Shown: piece after piece, positions 28,260-38,005 of the stretch
Numbering within the stretch: the stretch's first letter is position 1
Layout of the letters: each line of letters starts with the position of its first letter
DNA from: Lacibacter sp. H407
Lineage (GTDB): Bacteria > Bacteroidota > Bacteroidia > Chitinophagales > Chitinophagaceae
DNA length: 64,000 bases
Assembly: GCF_037892605.1 (NCBI RefSeq)
Contig: NZ_JBBKTU010000001.1
Location: forward strand, 4,340,001 to 4,404,000
Direction: 5' to 3'
Program-made: the position numbers and the translations under genes
Notes under the pieces: generated by a model
The model's database searches: none
What the model was told of the DNA's origin: nothing
The model's input: only the letters and a program-made list of their open reading frames with translations

Positions 28260-28286
28260 GGCGCAAGTGTTCTGCAGGATCACTTG
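28260..28286 (+). repeat. repeat unit GGCGCAAGTGTTC...CACTTG (inverted copy)
   Basis: GGCGCAAGTGTTC at 28260-28272 is followed by a short spacer and GGATCACTTG. The same ends, with a 5-base longer middle, occur reversed at 28429-28459. CAAGTG and CACTTG within it form an inverted repeat. Confidence 0.65.
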
Positions 28287-28428
28287 TTGCTGTTTATTTC
28301 TGTTCCGATTGTATCGGAAACTTCAAGCGCACTACCGTTGCAGTAAATATAAAGCTGTGCATATTTAAAAATGCTCAGCTTTTGTTTCTCAAATTCCCCG
28401 ATGCAACGGGGCCGAATCAGTTGGCATC

Positions 28429-28459
28429 AAGTGATCCACTGAGGTGGAACACTTGCGCC
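28429..28459 (-). repeat. repeat unit GGCGCAAGTGTTC...CACTTG (hairpin copy)
   Basis: On the minus strand it reads GGCGCAAGTGTTC then CACCTCAGTGGATCACTT. It folds into a hairpin: AAGTG (28429-28433) with CACTT (28450-28454) and TCCAC with GTGGA inside. It is the reversed partner of the copy at 28260-28286. Confidence 0.7.
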
Positions 28460-28500
28460 AGTGGGGCCAAATCAGTATATACTTACGATATACGAGGAGA
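28452..28500 (-). repeat. 3' element copy A downstream of the DUF2971-like gene
   Basis: Three blocks in fixed order on the plus strand: CTTGCGCCAG (28452-28461), ATACTTACG (28479-28487) inside the inverted repeat GTATAT/ATATAC, and AGGAGA (28495-28500). The same order occurs 32 bases beyond the DUF2971-like gene and 23 bases beyond the TIR/NDT gene (copy B, 29627-29680). Confidence 0.65.
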
Positions 28501-28531
28501 CCTTGCTTGAAAGCAATGGAAACGAGAAGAA

Positions 28532-29473
28532 CTAAGGACGTTCTTGTTTTACGGGAATATTTAGATTCTTTGCCTTTATCAATTCACGTATGTATTTGAA
28601 ATATTCTTTGGATGCATCTGGATGCACGTATATTCTATAAATAAAGTCGGAAAGATTAATCCTAAATCTAAATGATACGGAATCATTGCCAAACATATAA
28701 ACAATGCTTCGAAGTTCTTTTTCGTGACTATATCTTAGGCGCTTAAATAGAGTCGGAAACCAATAAGCATTTTGATTAAAATATGGTTCATCAAAATACC
28801 TGACTGGTTCATTTAAGAATGGAAGTTGCGTAACACTCAATACCTTATTTAATCTTTTTACGTTTGTAAGTATTCCAATGGATTCTTTCAAATTATCCCC
28901 ACCGTATTCCTTCCATAAATCGTAATTAATTTGGTTATTGATATGCCAACAACATGCGAAACCAATCTTTCGATTAGCTTCCATTCTTAATTTATAAAGT
29001 CTATACGCCTCCTTTTTTTGCTCTTCATTTTGCTGCTTATCAAGAAGAATACTTCTCATGCAAAAACATGGGGCTTGTCCCTCAAGTTTATCAGCAAACT
29101 GATCTATTCTTGCATAATGTATTACTCCGTTATTAATTAAATCATCAAATTTGAATTTGGGTAAATAACGCCATATTTTCGTTTCGTTTGATATTTCTGG
29201 ACGGGGTGGAAGTGCATTGATTACTGCTTTTGGAGTATTTTCTATATCCTTATATGTATCTCCCTCCTTTCTAATTCCTCTTTCAGTTATTTGAGCAAAT
29301 ATCACATGATTATCAATCATTTTGTAAGCTTCCGGCCCCTCGTAAAGGCATTCGTGGTGAAACGGCTTGGCCTCCCTCCCTGCCATAATAAAAAACTTTC
29401 GAAAATCAGGAGCTTTATAAGTCATCCCATCAGTAGAAAAAACAACAGAATCTGGGTATCTAATCTTATTCAT
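28532..29473 (-). CDS. DUF2971-like protein, 313 aa
   Basis: The C-terminal two-thirds resembles DUF2971: KIWRYLPKFKFDDLINNG, YARIDQFADKLEG, GFACCWHINNQINYDLWKEYG and the later SHEKELRSIVYMF. The family has no established activity; members are often found in variable genome regions. The first 90 residues are a separate beta-rich part with no match known to me. There is no signal peptide. The gene is visibly richer in A/T than its neighbours, and lies in the repeat-flanked patch, so recent acquisition is likely. A perfect 9-base hairpin lies 17 bases before its ATG. Confidence 0.78.
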   Translation of the reverse strand: MNKIRYPDSVVFSTDGMTYKAPDFRKFFIMAGREAKPFHHECLYEGPEAYKMIDNHVIFAQITERGIRKEGDTYKDIENTPKAVINALPPRPEISNETKIWRYLPKFKFDDLINNGVIHYARIDQFADKLEGQAPCFCMRSILLDKQQNEEQKKEAYRLYKLRMEANRKIGFACCWHINNQINYDLWKEYGGDNLKESIGILTNVKRLNKVLSVTQLPFLNEPVRYFDEPYFNQNAYWFPTLFKRLRYSHEKELRSIVYMFGNDSVSFRFRINLSDFIYRIYVHPDASKEYFKYIRELIKAKNLNIPVKQERP

Positions 29474-29489
29474 TGTAACTATGTTTTAC

Positions 29490-29511
29490 TGGTTGGTGTC
29501 CTCACCAACCA
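29490..29511. repeat. palindromic hairpin upstream of the DUF2971-like gene
   Basis: TGGTTGGTG (29490-29498) pairs perfectly with CACCAACCA (29503-29511) around the loop TCCT. It sits 17 bases before the ATG at 29473, thus in the 5' leader. A related unit follows at 29530-29549. Confidence 0.85.
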
Positions 29512-29529
29512 CTTGTTATGATTTGTTTC

Positions 29530-29549
29530 GGTTGGCGAAGTCACAAACC
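29530..29549. repeat. second, imperfect palindromic unit
   Basis: GGTTGGCGAAGTCACAAACC aligns with the first unit (GGTTGGTGTCCTCACCAACC): same outer GGTTGG and AACC, different middle. The starts are 39 bases apart. Confidence 0.6.
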
Positions 29550-29563
29550 GCTAAGAAAATTAA

Positions 29564-29618
29564 TGATGGCATAGCCTGCCCTTATTCAGGCACAATAAGC
29601 CAACGCTTCTTCCCATCA
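29564..29618. other. predicted nested stem-loop between the two accessory genes
   Basis: TGATGG (29564-29569) can pair with CCATCA (29613-29618), and inside it GCCTG (29574-29578) with CAGGC (29587-29591). This 55-base structure lies between the palindromes and the 3' element of the TIR/NDT gene. Confidence 0.4.
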
Positions 29619-29626
29619 GCACAACT

Positions 29627-29680
29627 CTTGCGCCAGCCTTCCAATTATTTAATTATATAGATACTTACGCTATAAGGAGA
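29627..29680 (-). repeat. 3' element copy B downstream of the TIR/NDT gene
   Basis: CTTGCGCCAG (29627-29636), ATACTTACG (29661-29669) inside the inverted repeat TATAG/CTATA, and AGGAGA (29675-29680) on the plus strand; copy A has the same order. The first spacing differs by 7 bases and the second by 2. Confidence 0.65.
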
Positions 29681-29702
29681 TGTTCTTGGTAACAGTAGTT
29701 TT

Positions 29703-30791
29703 TTATTTGAACAAGATTGCTTCAATAGGATTTTTTATTGCCGATAATATATTCTCAGCAACTTTATCAATCAATTTTTCGCCCCAAAAAGGATCATGCA
29801 TGTTGTAATAAATTACTCGTATATGTTTTAGATCAAAAGGCACATCTTCTTCATTTGAGCAAACTAATACAACCGGTTTCTTCAATGCATGGGCTATGCC
29901 CAATTCGTAATACACATTAGGGTTTCTCTGTGTGAGTTCAGCTATTAGTACTTTGGCAGAGCTAATTCCATTCCATATCTGGTCAATAATTTTTCCAGTA
30001 CCAAAAATGTCATTGTCAGCTCTTAAAGGGGTTAATCCTGTTTTTTTAATGGCTGGCTCATATATCTGTTGATAGTATTCCCCTAATGGTGAAGCAAATG
30101 GCATCATAACAAAACAGCTGTCACCAGAAGAAATAAAAACACTCTTAGCAAGTTTTTTTATTTCGTCAGTTGAATCTACTAATGGAGTTGTTCGAGAAGA
30201 GGAAATATCTATTACCCTTTGTTTGTCTCCAACTTTTTCAAGAAGCTTTGCGCTCGACAATGAATCTGTAAATACTTCTATAAATTCACTTATTCTATCG
30301 GCTGGTACTTTGAAAGTATCTGCTAAGGCATTTTCAAAGAAAGTTCTATCTGGCAAATTTTCACCTCGGTAGTGTTTATATACGTCTCCTAATATTGGCG
30401 CATTTATTACAGATTCTCTGACACCATCGAGCTCATCTTCACTTGATTGCGGGCGAATTATTTTCTTTGCTAACTCGGTTGGTCTAATTTTTTTAGGCCC
30501 TGTTCTTTCTAAAAGCCCGTATTTTTTTGCTGAACTTATCTCTACCTGAAATGGGCCACCATAACCTACACCTACAAATTTTGCAGATTCTGATTCCGAG
30601 CATTCTTTTCCAGCATTCTGTTCTATAATCGCTTTCGGAATTCGAAGTGACTTTGCAAAAGAATGCTTTGGATAATTAATGTTACCAGACCCCTTAGTAG
30701 AAGGAGCTTTCAAATTTTTCTTTTTTGAAGCTGTTTTCGATTTGTTCGCTGCTTTTTTTTTGATGGGAGAAGGGGTGGTTGCCGTATCCAT
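29703..30791 (-). CDS. winged-helix-like plus TIR/NDT-like effector-type protein
   Basis: 362 residues. After a lysine/alanine-rich disordered start (1-45) comes a winged-helix-like part (about 45-185, with SSAKKYGLLERTGPKKIRPTELAKKII). The C-terminal 140 residues resemble the TIR/nucleoside-deoxyribosyltransferase-like fold: CFVMMPF (227-232), a helix, RADNDIFGTGKIIDQIW, then ELTQRNPNVYYELGIAHAL (Glu296 as the likely key acid) and KKPVVLV. TIR-like and NDT-like domains act on NAD or nucleotides in bacterial defence proteins; this activity is inference here. The gene is A/T-rich and ends in the shared 3' element. Confidence 0.75.
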   Translation of the reverse strand: MDTATTPSPIKKKAANKSKTASKKKNLKAPSTKGSGNINYPKHSFAKSLRIPKAIIEQNAGKECSESESAKFVGVGYGGPFQVEISSAKKYGLLERTGPKKIRPTELAKKIIRPQSSEDELDGVRESVINAPILGDVYKHYRGENLPDRTFFENALADTFKVPADRISEFIEVFTDSLSSAKLLEKVGDKQRVIDISSSRTTPLVDSTDEIKKLAKSVFISSGDSCFVMMPFASPLGEYYQQIYEPAIKKTGLTPLRADNDIFGTGKIIDQIWNGISSAKVLIAELTQRNPNVYYELGIAHALKKPVVLVCSNEEDVPFDLKHIRVIYYNMHDPFWGEKLIDKVAENILSAIKNPIEAILFK

Positions 30792-30800
30792 GTGATGTAG

Positions 30801-30827
30801 AGTGTTTTTAAAATTATCGTTAACACT
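30801..30827. repeat. inverted repeat AGTGTT/AACACT upstream of the TIR/NDT gene
   Basis: AGTGTT (30801-30806) pairs with AACACT (30822-30827). It begins 10 bases upstream of the ATG at 30791, where an operator or leader stem could act. Confidence 0.4.
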
Positions 30828-30960
30828 AAATTATGCGCCACTTCCCATTAAACCAAATTTCCTAATTTTTTGCTTTTCAACTTATGGTTTGTCGCCTTTT
30901 TAGATTGTTTCAAAACAAAAGGCAACATCATCAGCCGCCCTTGCTTTCAATTATTCTTAA

Positions 30961-30996
30961 AAAAACCACCGACAGGGTTTCCTACCGCTGTCGGGG
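30961..30996 (-). terminator. terminator of the BNR/VPS10-type gene
   Basis: CCGACAG (30969-30975) pairs with CTGTCGG (30988-30994). Read on the minus strand the hairpin is followed by TGGTTTTTTT. It lies about 48 bases beyond the stop at 31042. Further sequence between 30830 and 31041 holds no convincing gene. Confidence 0.8.
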
Positions 30997-31041
30997 TTTC
31001 TCTACTATCTTCTATCTCCTGTATTCTATCTTCTCAACAAC

Positions 31042-34000
31042 TCACTTCCAAATCGCCCCCACTCCCGCTTCACTCAACTTCTTATTCAATGTATTCAACC
31101 GAATCTCGAATGCTCCTGCCTGTATTTTAAATTTCACCCAGTGCACATCGTACTCCTTTTTCAAATCAAGGCTCGGTTGATTTACTCTTGGAATATCACT
31201 TTCGGTTTGATTAATGAGAAAGAGATAATTGGCGGTAAATTTATTGGGGAAATTTTCTACATCATCATAGGCTTTGCTTTTGCGCTGCACCATGTCTTCG
31301 TCCCATGTTTTCATGTCTTTACTTAAAGAGTCAGCTTCTTTTTTCAACGCTGCATATTTCGCATCAGTTAAGTTCCTGATGAGATCATTCAACTGCAAAC
31401 GTTTACCATTTAGTTTGTTGATGAGTGTGTGCATGGCCGTTACATCGGCTTCCATGGTACTCATCAACGCATCGTAGGCACTGTATTCAGCAGGCGTTGT
31501 GGGGTATAAAGGATTAGCAGCTATCACAGCCGTAGCAGTTGTTTGCTGCGTTCCTGCTTTGATGGTTACTGTGTACGTACCGGGGATCGCTTTATGTCCG
31601 GCATAACTGCTTTCGATATACACATTCGGTATGCCGGGCATGGTTGCATGACGCGTATCCCATACAAAACGATTCAATCCTTTTTGTTTGCTGAGTGTAG
31701 GATTAGGAGATGGTGCGCCATCATAGTACGCAGCATTTTCTGCCACCGAACTAAAGCTGCGGATGAGTTTTCCTTTTGCATCAGTGATCGTCATGGTAAC
31801 TGTATCAGATGATTTCAACTCCGGCAAGTTGTAATACAGCACTACACCGTTTGCAGGATTTACACCAGCACCACGTGCAGTGCCTGTTGGACTGGCTGCA
31901 TTCATGGCACTATAACCATTTGCGATATATGCATCTTCCGGTTGATATACCTGCAAACCGCTTTGCTCTTTTTTATATTGACGTAAAACATTAAGATCAT
32001 CCAACACCCAAAAACTACGGCCCGATGTTGCTGCAATGAGATCGCCTTTGTGCACACGCAGATCGGTGATGGGTGTTATCGGTAAATTCAATTGAAACGG
32101 TTGCCATTGTTTACCGCCATCAAATGAAACAAACACACCTAACTCCGTTCCTGCATACAAGAGATCTTTGCGTACATCATCCTCACGTACTACACGTGTA
32201 AATGCATTGTTAGGCAAACCGTTTACAAGTTTGGTCCATGTTTTACCATAGTCGGTTGTTTTGTAAATAGAAGGTGCGTGGTCATTAAACTTGTAACGTG
32301 TTGTAGCAATATAAGCCGTTGCTTTATCGTGTGGCGATACTTCAATGGCATTGATCAAACATTCCTGCAAACCTGCGGGTGTAATGTTTGTCCATGTGGC
32401 ACATCCATCTTTTGTGATATACACATAACCATCATCACTACCGGTATAGATCACTCCTTTTTCATGTGGCGACTCTATGACGTAAGCCAATGTTCCATAG
32501 TTCTCTGCACCCACTGCTTCATTGGTGTAGGGCACACCACCCTTGCCTTGTTTTTCTTTTTCGTTGCGTGTAAGATCAGGTGACACTTCTTTCCAGCTGC
32601 GACCCATATCGGTTGTTTTCAACAGGAGTTGCGAACCATGATAATACGTATTCGGTTCGTGCTTACTCCAGATGATGGGTGCATTCCAGTTGTAACGGTA
32701 CTTGATATCTTTTGCATCCTTGCCGAGATATTGAATAGGCGCAGGCATAATGTTGGTGCTTGCTTTTGCTTTTGTATCGAGCACTTCAATTGTACCCTGA
32801 TAACTTCCGCCTAATACATAACGGGGATCGTTAGGGTCAAATGCAAGGAAGGCACTTTCGCCACCTGCTGATGCTTCCCAATCGCTGGCAGTAATAGAGC
32901 TGCCACCAAAAGTTCGATGCGGAATAGAGACCGATGTATTATCCTGCTGACCTGCATAGATGCGATACGGAAATTGATTATCTACATTGATACGATAAAA
33001 CTGTGCCGTAGGCATTTGGTTTTGCGGACTCCATGTTTTTGCAAAATTCACCGATACTGCACAACCACCATCATTACTGATGATCATGTTGTTTGAATTT
33101 TTTGGATTGATCCAGAGATCATGATAATCGCCGTGTGTACCGCTGAGGTTCTCCCATGTTTTACCACCATCTCTTGAACGCAATGCCGGTGCACTTAATA
33201 CATAAATGGTTTGATCGTTATTAGGATCGATAAACAATTCAATATAATACCATGCACGTTGAATCAACCGATGATCATCGGTAATGCGGCTCCAGCTGGC
33301 ACCTGCATTGTTGCTCACAAATAAACCACCTGCTTCTTTCTCACTATCGCTTTCAATCAACGCATATACTTTCTCCGGATTGGAACGACTAACGGCAATG
33401 GACATCTTACCCATTTCTGTCGGCAGTCCATTGGTTAATTTCTGCCATGTATCGCCACCGTCAACACTTTTATACAAACCACTTCCTGCACCACCACTGA
33501 TCACCTGCCAGGGTTTGCGGCCATGCTCCCACATGGATGCATAGATGATGCGTGGGTTGTTCATGTCCATACTCAATTCATTGCAACCTGTGTTTTCATT
33601 TACAAACAATACATTCTTCCAGGTGGCGCCACCATCCGTTGATTTATAGATACCACGTTCTTTACTCTTGCTATACAATGCACCTTGCGCTGCCACAAGT
33701 AAAGTGTTGGGATCTTTTGGATGCACCACAATGCGTGCAATATGTTGCGTGGCTTCGAGGCCGAGGTGTTTCCATGTTTTTCCTGCATCTGTACTCTTAT
33801 ACACACCATCGCCATGATGCGTCATTACACCACGCACTGCATGCTCGCCCATGCCAACGTAAACAACATTGGCATCACTTTCAGGAACAGCCACTGCGCC
33901 CACACTTCCTGTTTTAAAATAACCATCGGAGATATTGTTCCAGTTAAGACCAAGGTCATCGGTCTTCCACAAACCACCACCTGTTGTACCCATGTAATAG

Positions 34001-34182
34001 GTATTGATGTCGCCGGGCACACCGGTACCACAGTTTGAACGTCCGCCACGGAAAGGGCCAATGCTGCGCCATTTTACAGCGGATAATTGTTTGTTGAGAT
34101 CGGATTTGCTTGTATCGAGTTTTGTTTGTGCGTTGATGGTGGTTGCTGTGAATAGAAGAGCAACGAAGAAGTATTTCTGCAT
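31042..34182 (-). CDS. BNR/VPS10-type secreted protein, 1046 aa
   Basis: A signal peptide ([19 protein letters not shown]) is followed by a long BNR/sortilin-type beta-propeller region with many DGGKTW-type repeats (for example [43 protein letters not shown]). Such proteins are usually annotated as glycosyl hydrolases, but the Asp-box propeller alone does not show catalysis. The last 250 residues form a beta part and then a helical, lysine-rich segment. The ATG at 34182 begins the signal. The protein is exported. The M28 peptidase gene starts 153 bases away on the opposite strand. Confidence 0.88.
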   Translation of the reverse strand: MQKYFFVALLFTATTINAQTKLDTSKSDLNKQLSAVKWRSIGPFRGGRSNCGTGVPGDINTYYMGTTGGGLWKTDDLGLNWNNISDGYFKTGSVGAVAVPESDANVVYVGMGEHAVRGVMTHHGDGVYKSTDAGKTWKHLGLEATQHIARIVVHPKDPNTLLVAAQGALYSKSKERGIYKSTDGGATWKNVLFVNENTGCNELSMDMNNPRIIYASMWEHGRKPWQVISGGAGSGLYKSVDGGDTWQKLTNGLPTEMGKMSIAVSRSNPEKVYALIESDSEKEAGGLFVSNNAGASWSRITDDHRLIQRAWYYIELFIDPNNDQTIYVLSAPALRSRDGGKTWENLSGTHGDYHDLWINPKNSNNMIISNDGGCAVSVNFAKTWSPQNQMPTAQFYRINVDNQFPYRIYAGQQDNTSVSIPHRTFGGSSITASDWEASAGGESAFLAFDPNDPRYVLGGSYQGTIEVLDTKAKASTNIMPAPIQYLGKDAKDIKYRYNWNAPIIWSKHEPNTYYHGSQLLLKTTDMGRSWKEVSPDLTRNEKEKQGKGGVPYTNEAVGAENYGTLAYVIESPHEKGVIYTGSDDGYVYITKDGCATWTNITPAGLQECLINAIEVSPHDKATAYIATTRYKFNDHAPSIYKTTDYGKTWTKLVNGLPNNAFTRVVREDDVRKDLLYAGTELGVFVSFDGGKQWQPFQLNLPITPITDLRVHKGDLIAATSGRSFWVLDDLNVLRQYKKEQSGLQVYQPEDAYIANGYSAMNAASPTGTARGAGVNPANGVVLYYNLPELKSSDTVTMTITDAKGKLIRSFSSVAENAAYYDGAPSPNPTLSKQKGLNRFVWDTRHATMPGIPNVYIESSYAGHKAIPGTYTVTIKAGTQQTTATAVIAANPLYPTTPAEYSAYDALMSTMEADVTAMHTLINKLNGKRLQLNDLIRNLTDAKYAALKKEADSLSKDMKTWDEDMVQRKSKAYDDVENFPNKFTANYLFLINQTESDIPRVNQPSLDLKKEYDVHWVKFKIQAGAFEIRLNTLNKKLSEAGVGAIWK

Positions 34183-34334
34183 GCGTATTGTTTTGGAACG
34201 GGTAAGATAAAACAAGTTGATGAAAAACAAGGCACCAATTACACGAATGAACACGAATGGATTTTTTCGATTACGGGGTGAAACCAAATGATAACGGGCG
34301 GCTCTGGTATTGCGTTTTTCTTTATCTTGTCTGC

Positions 34335-35966
34335 ATGAAAAAGTATGTATTTCTACTGCTCGGTTTTGCAGCATTCCATTCTTCTGCACAACAAGTCAAC
34401 ATTTCAAAAAAGATTCAACAGGCCATGAACAGGATCGATACGAATACGATCCGTTCACATATTGCGTATTTGGCCGATGATAAATTGAAAGGCCGCCTCC
34501 CCGGCACCGAAGGCTACCAGATGGCGGTTGATTATGTGATCGATCAATATAAAAAAATGGGTGTTGCACCCGGCGGCGATAACGGCGGTTATACGCAGAA
34601 GTTAGTATTGCGTCGTTCGTTGTTGAATAATAAATCGACAGTGGCGATGTTGAAAGACAAACAAGGCAATATCGATTCTTTACAGTTTGCAGTTGATTAT
34701 ACTGCAGCACCACATCCCATGTTTACGAATGCAAAGGCAGAAGCTGAATTGGTATTTGTTGGTTATGGTGTAGAAATTCCCGGACAGTATTCTGATTACG
34801 CAGGTATAGATGTAAAAGGAAAAATTGTGGTGTTGATTGCAGGTGCACCTGATGGATTGATCTCAACACTAACAGCGCATTTCTCTAATGCAGGAAATAA
34901 AATGACGACTGCATTTACAAAAGGTGCCGTTGGTGCGGTGTTGATCAATTTAACAACAAGAATGTCGGGAAATGCTACGGCCGCCATACAATCGAATGTA
35001 GCCGTTAATCCAACTAAAACAGAAGCCTATGGCCGTGGTTTTACAGGCAATCTGAAAGTTGTACTCAACGGCGGTAAAGCATTACTAAGTCGCTTGTTTA
35101 TGCATTCGGGTAAAAACCTGGAGCAGGTATTGGCCGATGTTAAAAAAGGGAAAGCATCTTCTTTTGCACTTCAATACAGTATTGCAGCTTCATACAGTAC
35201 ATCGCATACCGATTTTGAAAGTTATAATGTGGTTGGATTAATTCCGGGTAGTGATAAAGTATTGAAGAATGAATATGTGGTGCATTCTGCACATCTTGAT
35301 CATGTGGGCATTGGCCGTGCAGTAAATGGCGATTCAATTTATAATGGTGCACATGATAATGCTTCGGGTGTTGCTTCGTTGCTGGAGATTGCAAGAGTGT
35401 ATAAAACATCGGGTGCAAAACCAAAACGTTCGGTGTTGATCGTGATGGTTACTGCTGAAGAAATGGGATTGGTTGGTTCATCTTATTTCGCTGCGAACCC
35501 TACTGTGCCAAAAGCATCAATTGTTGCTGATGTAAATACTGATATGCCAACCGTGATCGCCCCGCTCCTTTCTGTTGTTCCATTGGGTGCCGAACATTCA
35601 AGCATTATGAACAATGTAAAATTTGCTGCTTCGTATTTAAAACTGGATGTAGAAAAAGATCCGGAGCCTGAACAAAATCGTTTTGTACGCAGCGATCAAT
35701 ATAGTTTCGTGATGAATGGAATTCCGGCATTACATATCAAGTATGGCAATAAAACAAATATCCCCGGTTTTGATCTGGATGCATTCATTAAACAATGGCG
35801 TGCAAAATACTATCACCAAAGTGCGGATGGTTTAGATGGCATCTTCAACTTTGCTGCAGCGAAAACATATGTACAATTGAATTTCCTCATCAGCTATTCC
35901 ATTGCGCAAACATATGAAAGGCCAAGTTGGAATAAGGGTGATCTGTTTGGTACTGCGCAGCAATAA
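34335..35966 (+). CDS. M28 family metallopeptidase with PA domain
   Basis: This 543-residue exported peptidase has a signal peptide ([20 protein letters not shown]), a protease-associated insert, and the M28 core. The zinc-site motifs are HSAHLDHVG (about residues 316-324), [17 protein letters not shown] (about 338, with the Asp), [11 protein letters not shown] (catalytic Glu-Glu about 373) and ADVNTDMP. The family removes N-terminal amino acids. The ATG at 34335 was chosen for the signal peptide; TATCTTG lies about 12 bases upstream, a promoter-like variant. It is divergent from the BNR protein and ends in a terminator. Confidence 0.94.
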   Translation: MKKYVFLLLGFAAFHSSAQQVNISKKIQQAMNRIDTNTIRSHIAYLADDKLKGRLPGTEGYQMAVDYVIDQYKKMGVAPGGDNGGYTQKLVLRRSLLNNKSTVAMLKDKQGNIDSLQFAVDYTAAPHPMFTNAKAEAELVFVGYGVEIPGQYSDYAGIDVKGKIVVLIAGAPDGLISTLTAHFSNAGNKMTTAFTKGAVGAVLINLTTRMSGNATAAIQSNVAVNPTKTEAYGRGFTGNLKVVLNGGKALLSRLFMHSGKNLEQVLADVKKGKASSFALQYSIAASYSTSHTDFESYNVVGLIPGSDKVLKNEYVVHSAHLDHVGIGRAVNGDSIYNGAHDNASGVASLLEIARVYKTSGAKPKRSVLIVMVTAEEMGLVGSSYFAANPTVPKASIVADVNTDMPTVIAPLLSVVPLGAEHSSIMNNVKFAASYLKLDVEKDPEPEQNRFVRSDQYSFVMNGIPALHIKYGNKTNIPGFDLDAFIKQWRAKYYHQSADGLDGIFNFAAAKTYVQLNFLISYSIAQTYERPSWNKGDLFGTAQQ

Positions 35967-35984
35967 TCAAAACATATTTCTAAG

Positions 35985-36015
35985 AAACAGCCGGACAGTA
36001 ATGATCCGGCTGTTT
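35985..36015 (+). terminator. terminator of the M28 peptidase gene
   Basis: AAACAGCCGGA (35985-35995) pairs with TCCGGCTGTTT (36005-36015) and runs into TTTTG. It starts 18 bases beyond the stop. Confidence 0.9.
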
Positions 36016-36255
36016 TGTTTTGTATGATCGTTACTTGCTTTGCAATAGTTTACTCCTTTTAATTTAGTGACGGATAGCAAAAGGCCACATACTTGCACCA
36101 GAAAAAATTCTGCCGGAATAAGTTGATCTTTCAAAAAGCATATTGAACCACCCCTTCCTTTATTTTGAAACATTTGTTCCCAAACAGAGTGATCTGTTGT
36201 TATACTTTACTCAATGTTTTAAACGGCTTTCTTTCATTCAATTCAAAAAAGGAAT

Positions 36256-37833
36256 ATGATCAACAAATCTGGCGGTCTTTTTTTAGTAGCCGTTTTTTTT
36301 AGTTGTGTAAACATGTCATTACATGCGCAACCTAAAACCCAACAACAAAATGTATTGTTTATTATTTGCGACGATCTGAATGATTATGAAGGAATATTTG
36401 GCGGACATCCGCAGGCAAAAACACCTAACATCGATCAACTGGCAGCCGCTGGTGTGCGATTCGTGAATGCACATTCCAATGTACCGGTTTGTTGCCCTTC
36501 GAGAAACAGTTTGTTCACAGGCGTATATCCACATGTTTCAAAAGACTTTGGCTGGACCAAACTGAAAGAGCAGCCTGTACTGTCACATAATAAAACAATG
36601 ATGCAACTGTTTCGTGAAAATGGATATAAAACGTATGGCACCGGAAAATTAACACACGATCATATACCTGCCGATTGGGATGTTTGGGGAATGAACGTTG
36701 CACACAACTACGGTCCGGTTTATTTCAATGGAAAAGACAGAGTTGCTCATCCGGCTGTGCCATTGCCCTATGGCAGCATTGGCCCCATTGATGGTTCGTT
36801 TGGAAGATTATCTGCTGCCGGTATTTCAACAGGAAAAAGAGGAGAAAAGGGCTGGATATACGGTGGCGACGGTGAACCATTCCGTTATGTAAGCGATGAT
36901 GACAGAGATCTGTTACAAGATGAAAAACATGTACAGTGGGCTGTACAAAAAATAAAAGAACTTGAAACAGCTGCAGCAGGTGATCCATTTTTTATGGCCG
37001 TTGGTTTTGTACGACCGCATACACCTTTGCACGTTCCTGATAAATATTTCGAACAGTTTCCACTGGAGAATCTGAAGTTGAACAAATGGTTAAAAGATGA
37101 TACTACTGATACGTACTTTAATAACAGCATTAAAGGTGAAGATAAGGGCCCACGTTATTATAAAAACTTACTTGCCAGTTATGGCGGCAACAGGGAGTTA
37201 GCTCTCAAACATTTTTTGCAAGCCTACCTTGCATGTGTGGCGTTTATTGATGATCAGGTTGGCCTCTTACTGCAGGGGTTGAATAACAGCAAGTTTAAAG
37301 ACAATACCATAGTTGTTTTTACAAGCGATCATGGTTGGCAAATGGGTGAAAAGAACTATCTGTTTAAAAATTCTGTATGGGATGAAAGTACCCGCATTCC
37401 ATTGATCATTAAAGCGCCTGCTGCAAAGCCGGGAACAAAAGTAGAACATCCCGTATCGTTGATCGATCTTTTTCCAACCTTGATCGATCTTACTTCGTTA
37501 ACAGGAAACAATACCACTTCAGCAACGGGTGGCAAATTGGGCGGTTTTAGTTTGCGCCCGTTTCTGGAAAACAAACCAGATACGTGGAAAGGCCCCAACG
37601 GCGCATTATCGGTTGTTGGTAATTTCGGCATTGATATACCTGTTGCCAAACAAAACTATTCGTATCGCACAGCACAATGGCGTTATATCAGGTATTCAAA
37701 TGGCGAGGAAGAATTATATAACCATTTGAACGATCCCTACGAGTGGAACAATGTTGCAGGAAATAAAAAGCTGGCTGCTGTGAAAAAAACATTGGCAAAA
37801 GAAATGGATGCATTGATTGACGATGGATCATAA
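36256..37833 (+). CDS. sulfatase (iduronate-2-sulfatase-like)
   Basis: A 525-residue exported sulfatase. A signal peptide ends near HAQP. The catalytic signature CCPSR starts at Cys79, the residue a maturase converts to formylglycine. Metal-binding Asp39-Asp40 (ICDDLNDYEG) and SDHGWQMGEKN complete the site, and LFKNSVWDESTRIPLII is typical of the iduronate-2-sulfatase-like group. It would remove sulfate esters from extracellular polysaccharide in the periplasm. No maturase gene or SusCD pair lies in this window, so the substrate cannot be given. Confidence 0.93.
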   Translation: MINKSGGLFLVAVFFSCVNMSLHAQPKTQQQNVLFIICDDLNDYEGIFGGHPQAKTPNIDQLAAAGVRFVNAHSNVPVCCPSRNSLFTGVYPHVSKDFGWTKLKEQPVLSHNKTMMQLFRENGYKTYGTGKLTHDHIPADWDVWGMNVAHNYGPVYFNGKDRVAHPAVPLPYGSIGPIDGSFGRLSAAGISTGKRGEKGWIYGGDGEPFRYVSDDDRDLLQDEKHVQWAVQKIKELETAAAGDPFFMAVGFVRPHTPLHVPDKYFEQFPLENLKLNKWLKDDTTDTYFNNSIKGEDKGPRYYKNLLASYGGNRELALKHFLQAYLACVAFIDDQVGLLLQGLNNSKFKDNTIVVFTSDHGWQMGEKNYLFKNSVWDESTRIPLIIKAPAAKPGTKVEHPVSLIDLFPTLIDLTSLTGNNTTSATGGKLGGFSLRPFLENKPDTWKGPNGALSVVGNFGIDIPVAKQNYSYRTAQWRYIRYSNGEEELYNHLNDPYEWNNVAGNKKLAAVKKTLAKEMDALIDDGS

Positions 37834-38005
37834 TTTAATTCTTCTGCACTTGTTTGTCCGAATGAGGTTTTTCGTTGTAGCTCTTGTATGAGTATCGCTC
37901 GTGAAAAATACTGTGCAAACCTCCCCACTTGTTACTTTGTGTTTGTGATTCAAAACGAACTTTAACAATCCGTTCCTTACTTTTACAGCCGATACATCAT
38001 CCTTC

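Larger units (their letters stand above)
28161..28531. other. 371-base non-coding spacer rich in hairpins and repeats
   Basis: No gene. It holds the terminator at 28177-28206, inverted related repeat copies at 28260-28286 and 28429-28459, small palindromes (TTCCGAT with ATCGGAA at 28303-28319; CCCCG with CGGGG at 28396-28411), the direct repeat GGGGCCGAATCAG/GGGGCCAAATCAG (28408-28420 and 28463-28475), and the 3' element at 28452-28500. Confidence 0.7.

Noticed and set aside
29490-29549. Possible CRISPR array
   Set aside because: Only two imperfect palindromic units and no spacers of regular size; no cas genes in the window.
28161-29702. Integron attC sites
   Set aside because: The repeated three-block element and nested stem-loops are suggestive, but I cannot identify paired R boxes with confidence and no integrase gene is present, so only the neutral term 3' element is used.
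30884-31180. Plus-strand open frames after the TIR/NDT gene
   Set aside because: They run through the terminator of the BNR gene and into its antisense, with no domain or start signal.
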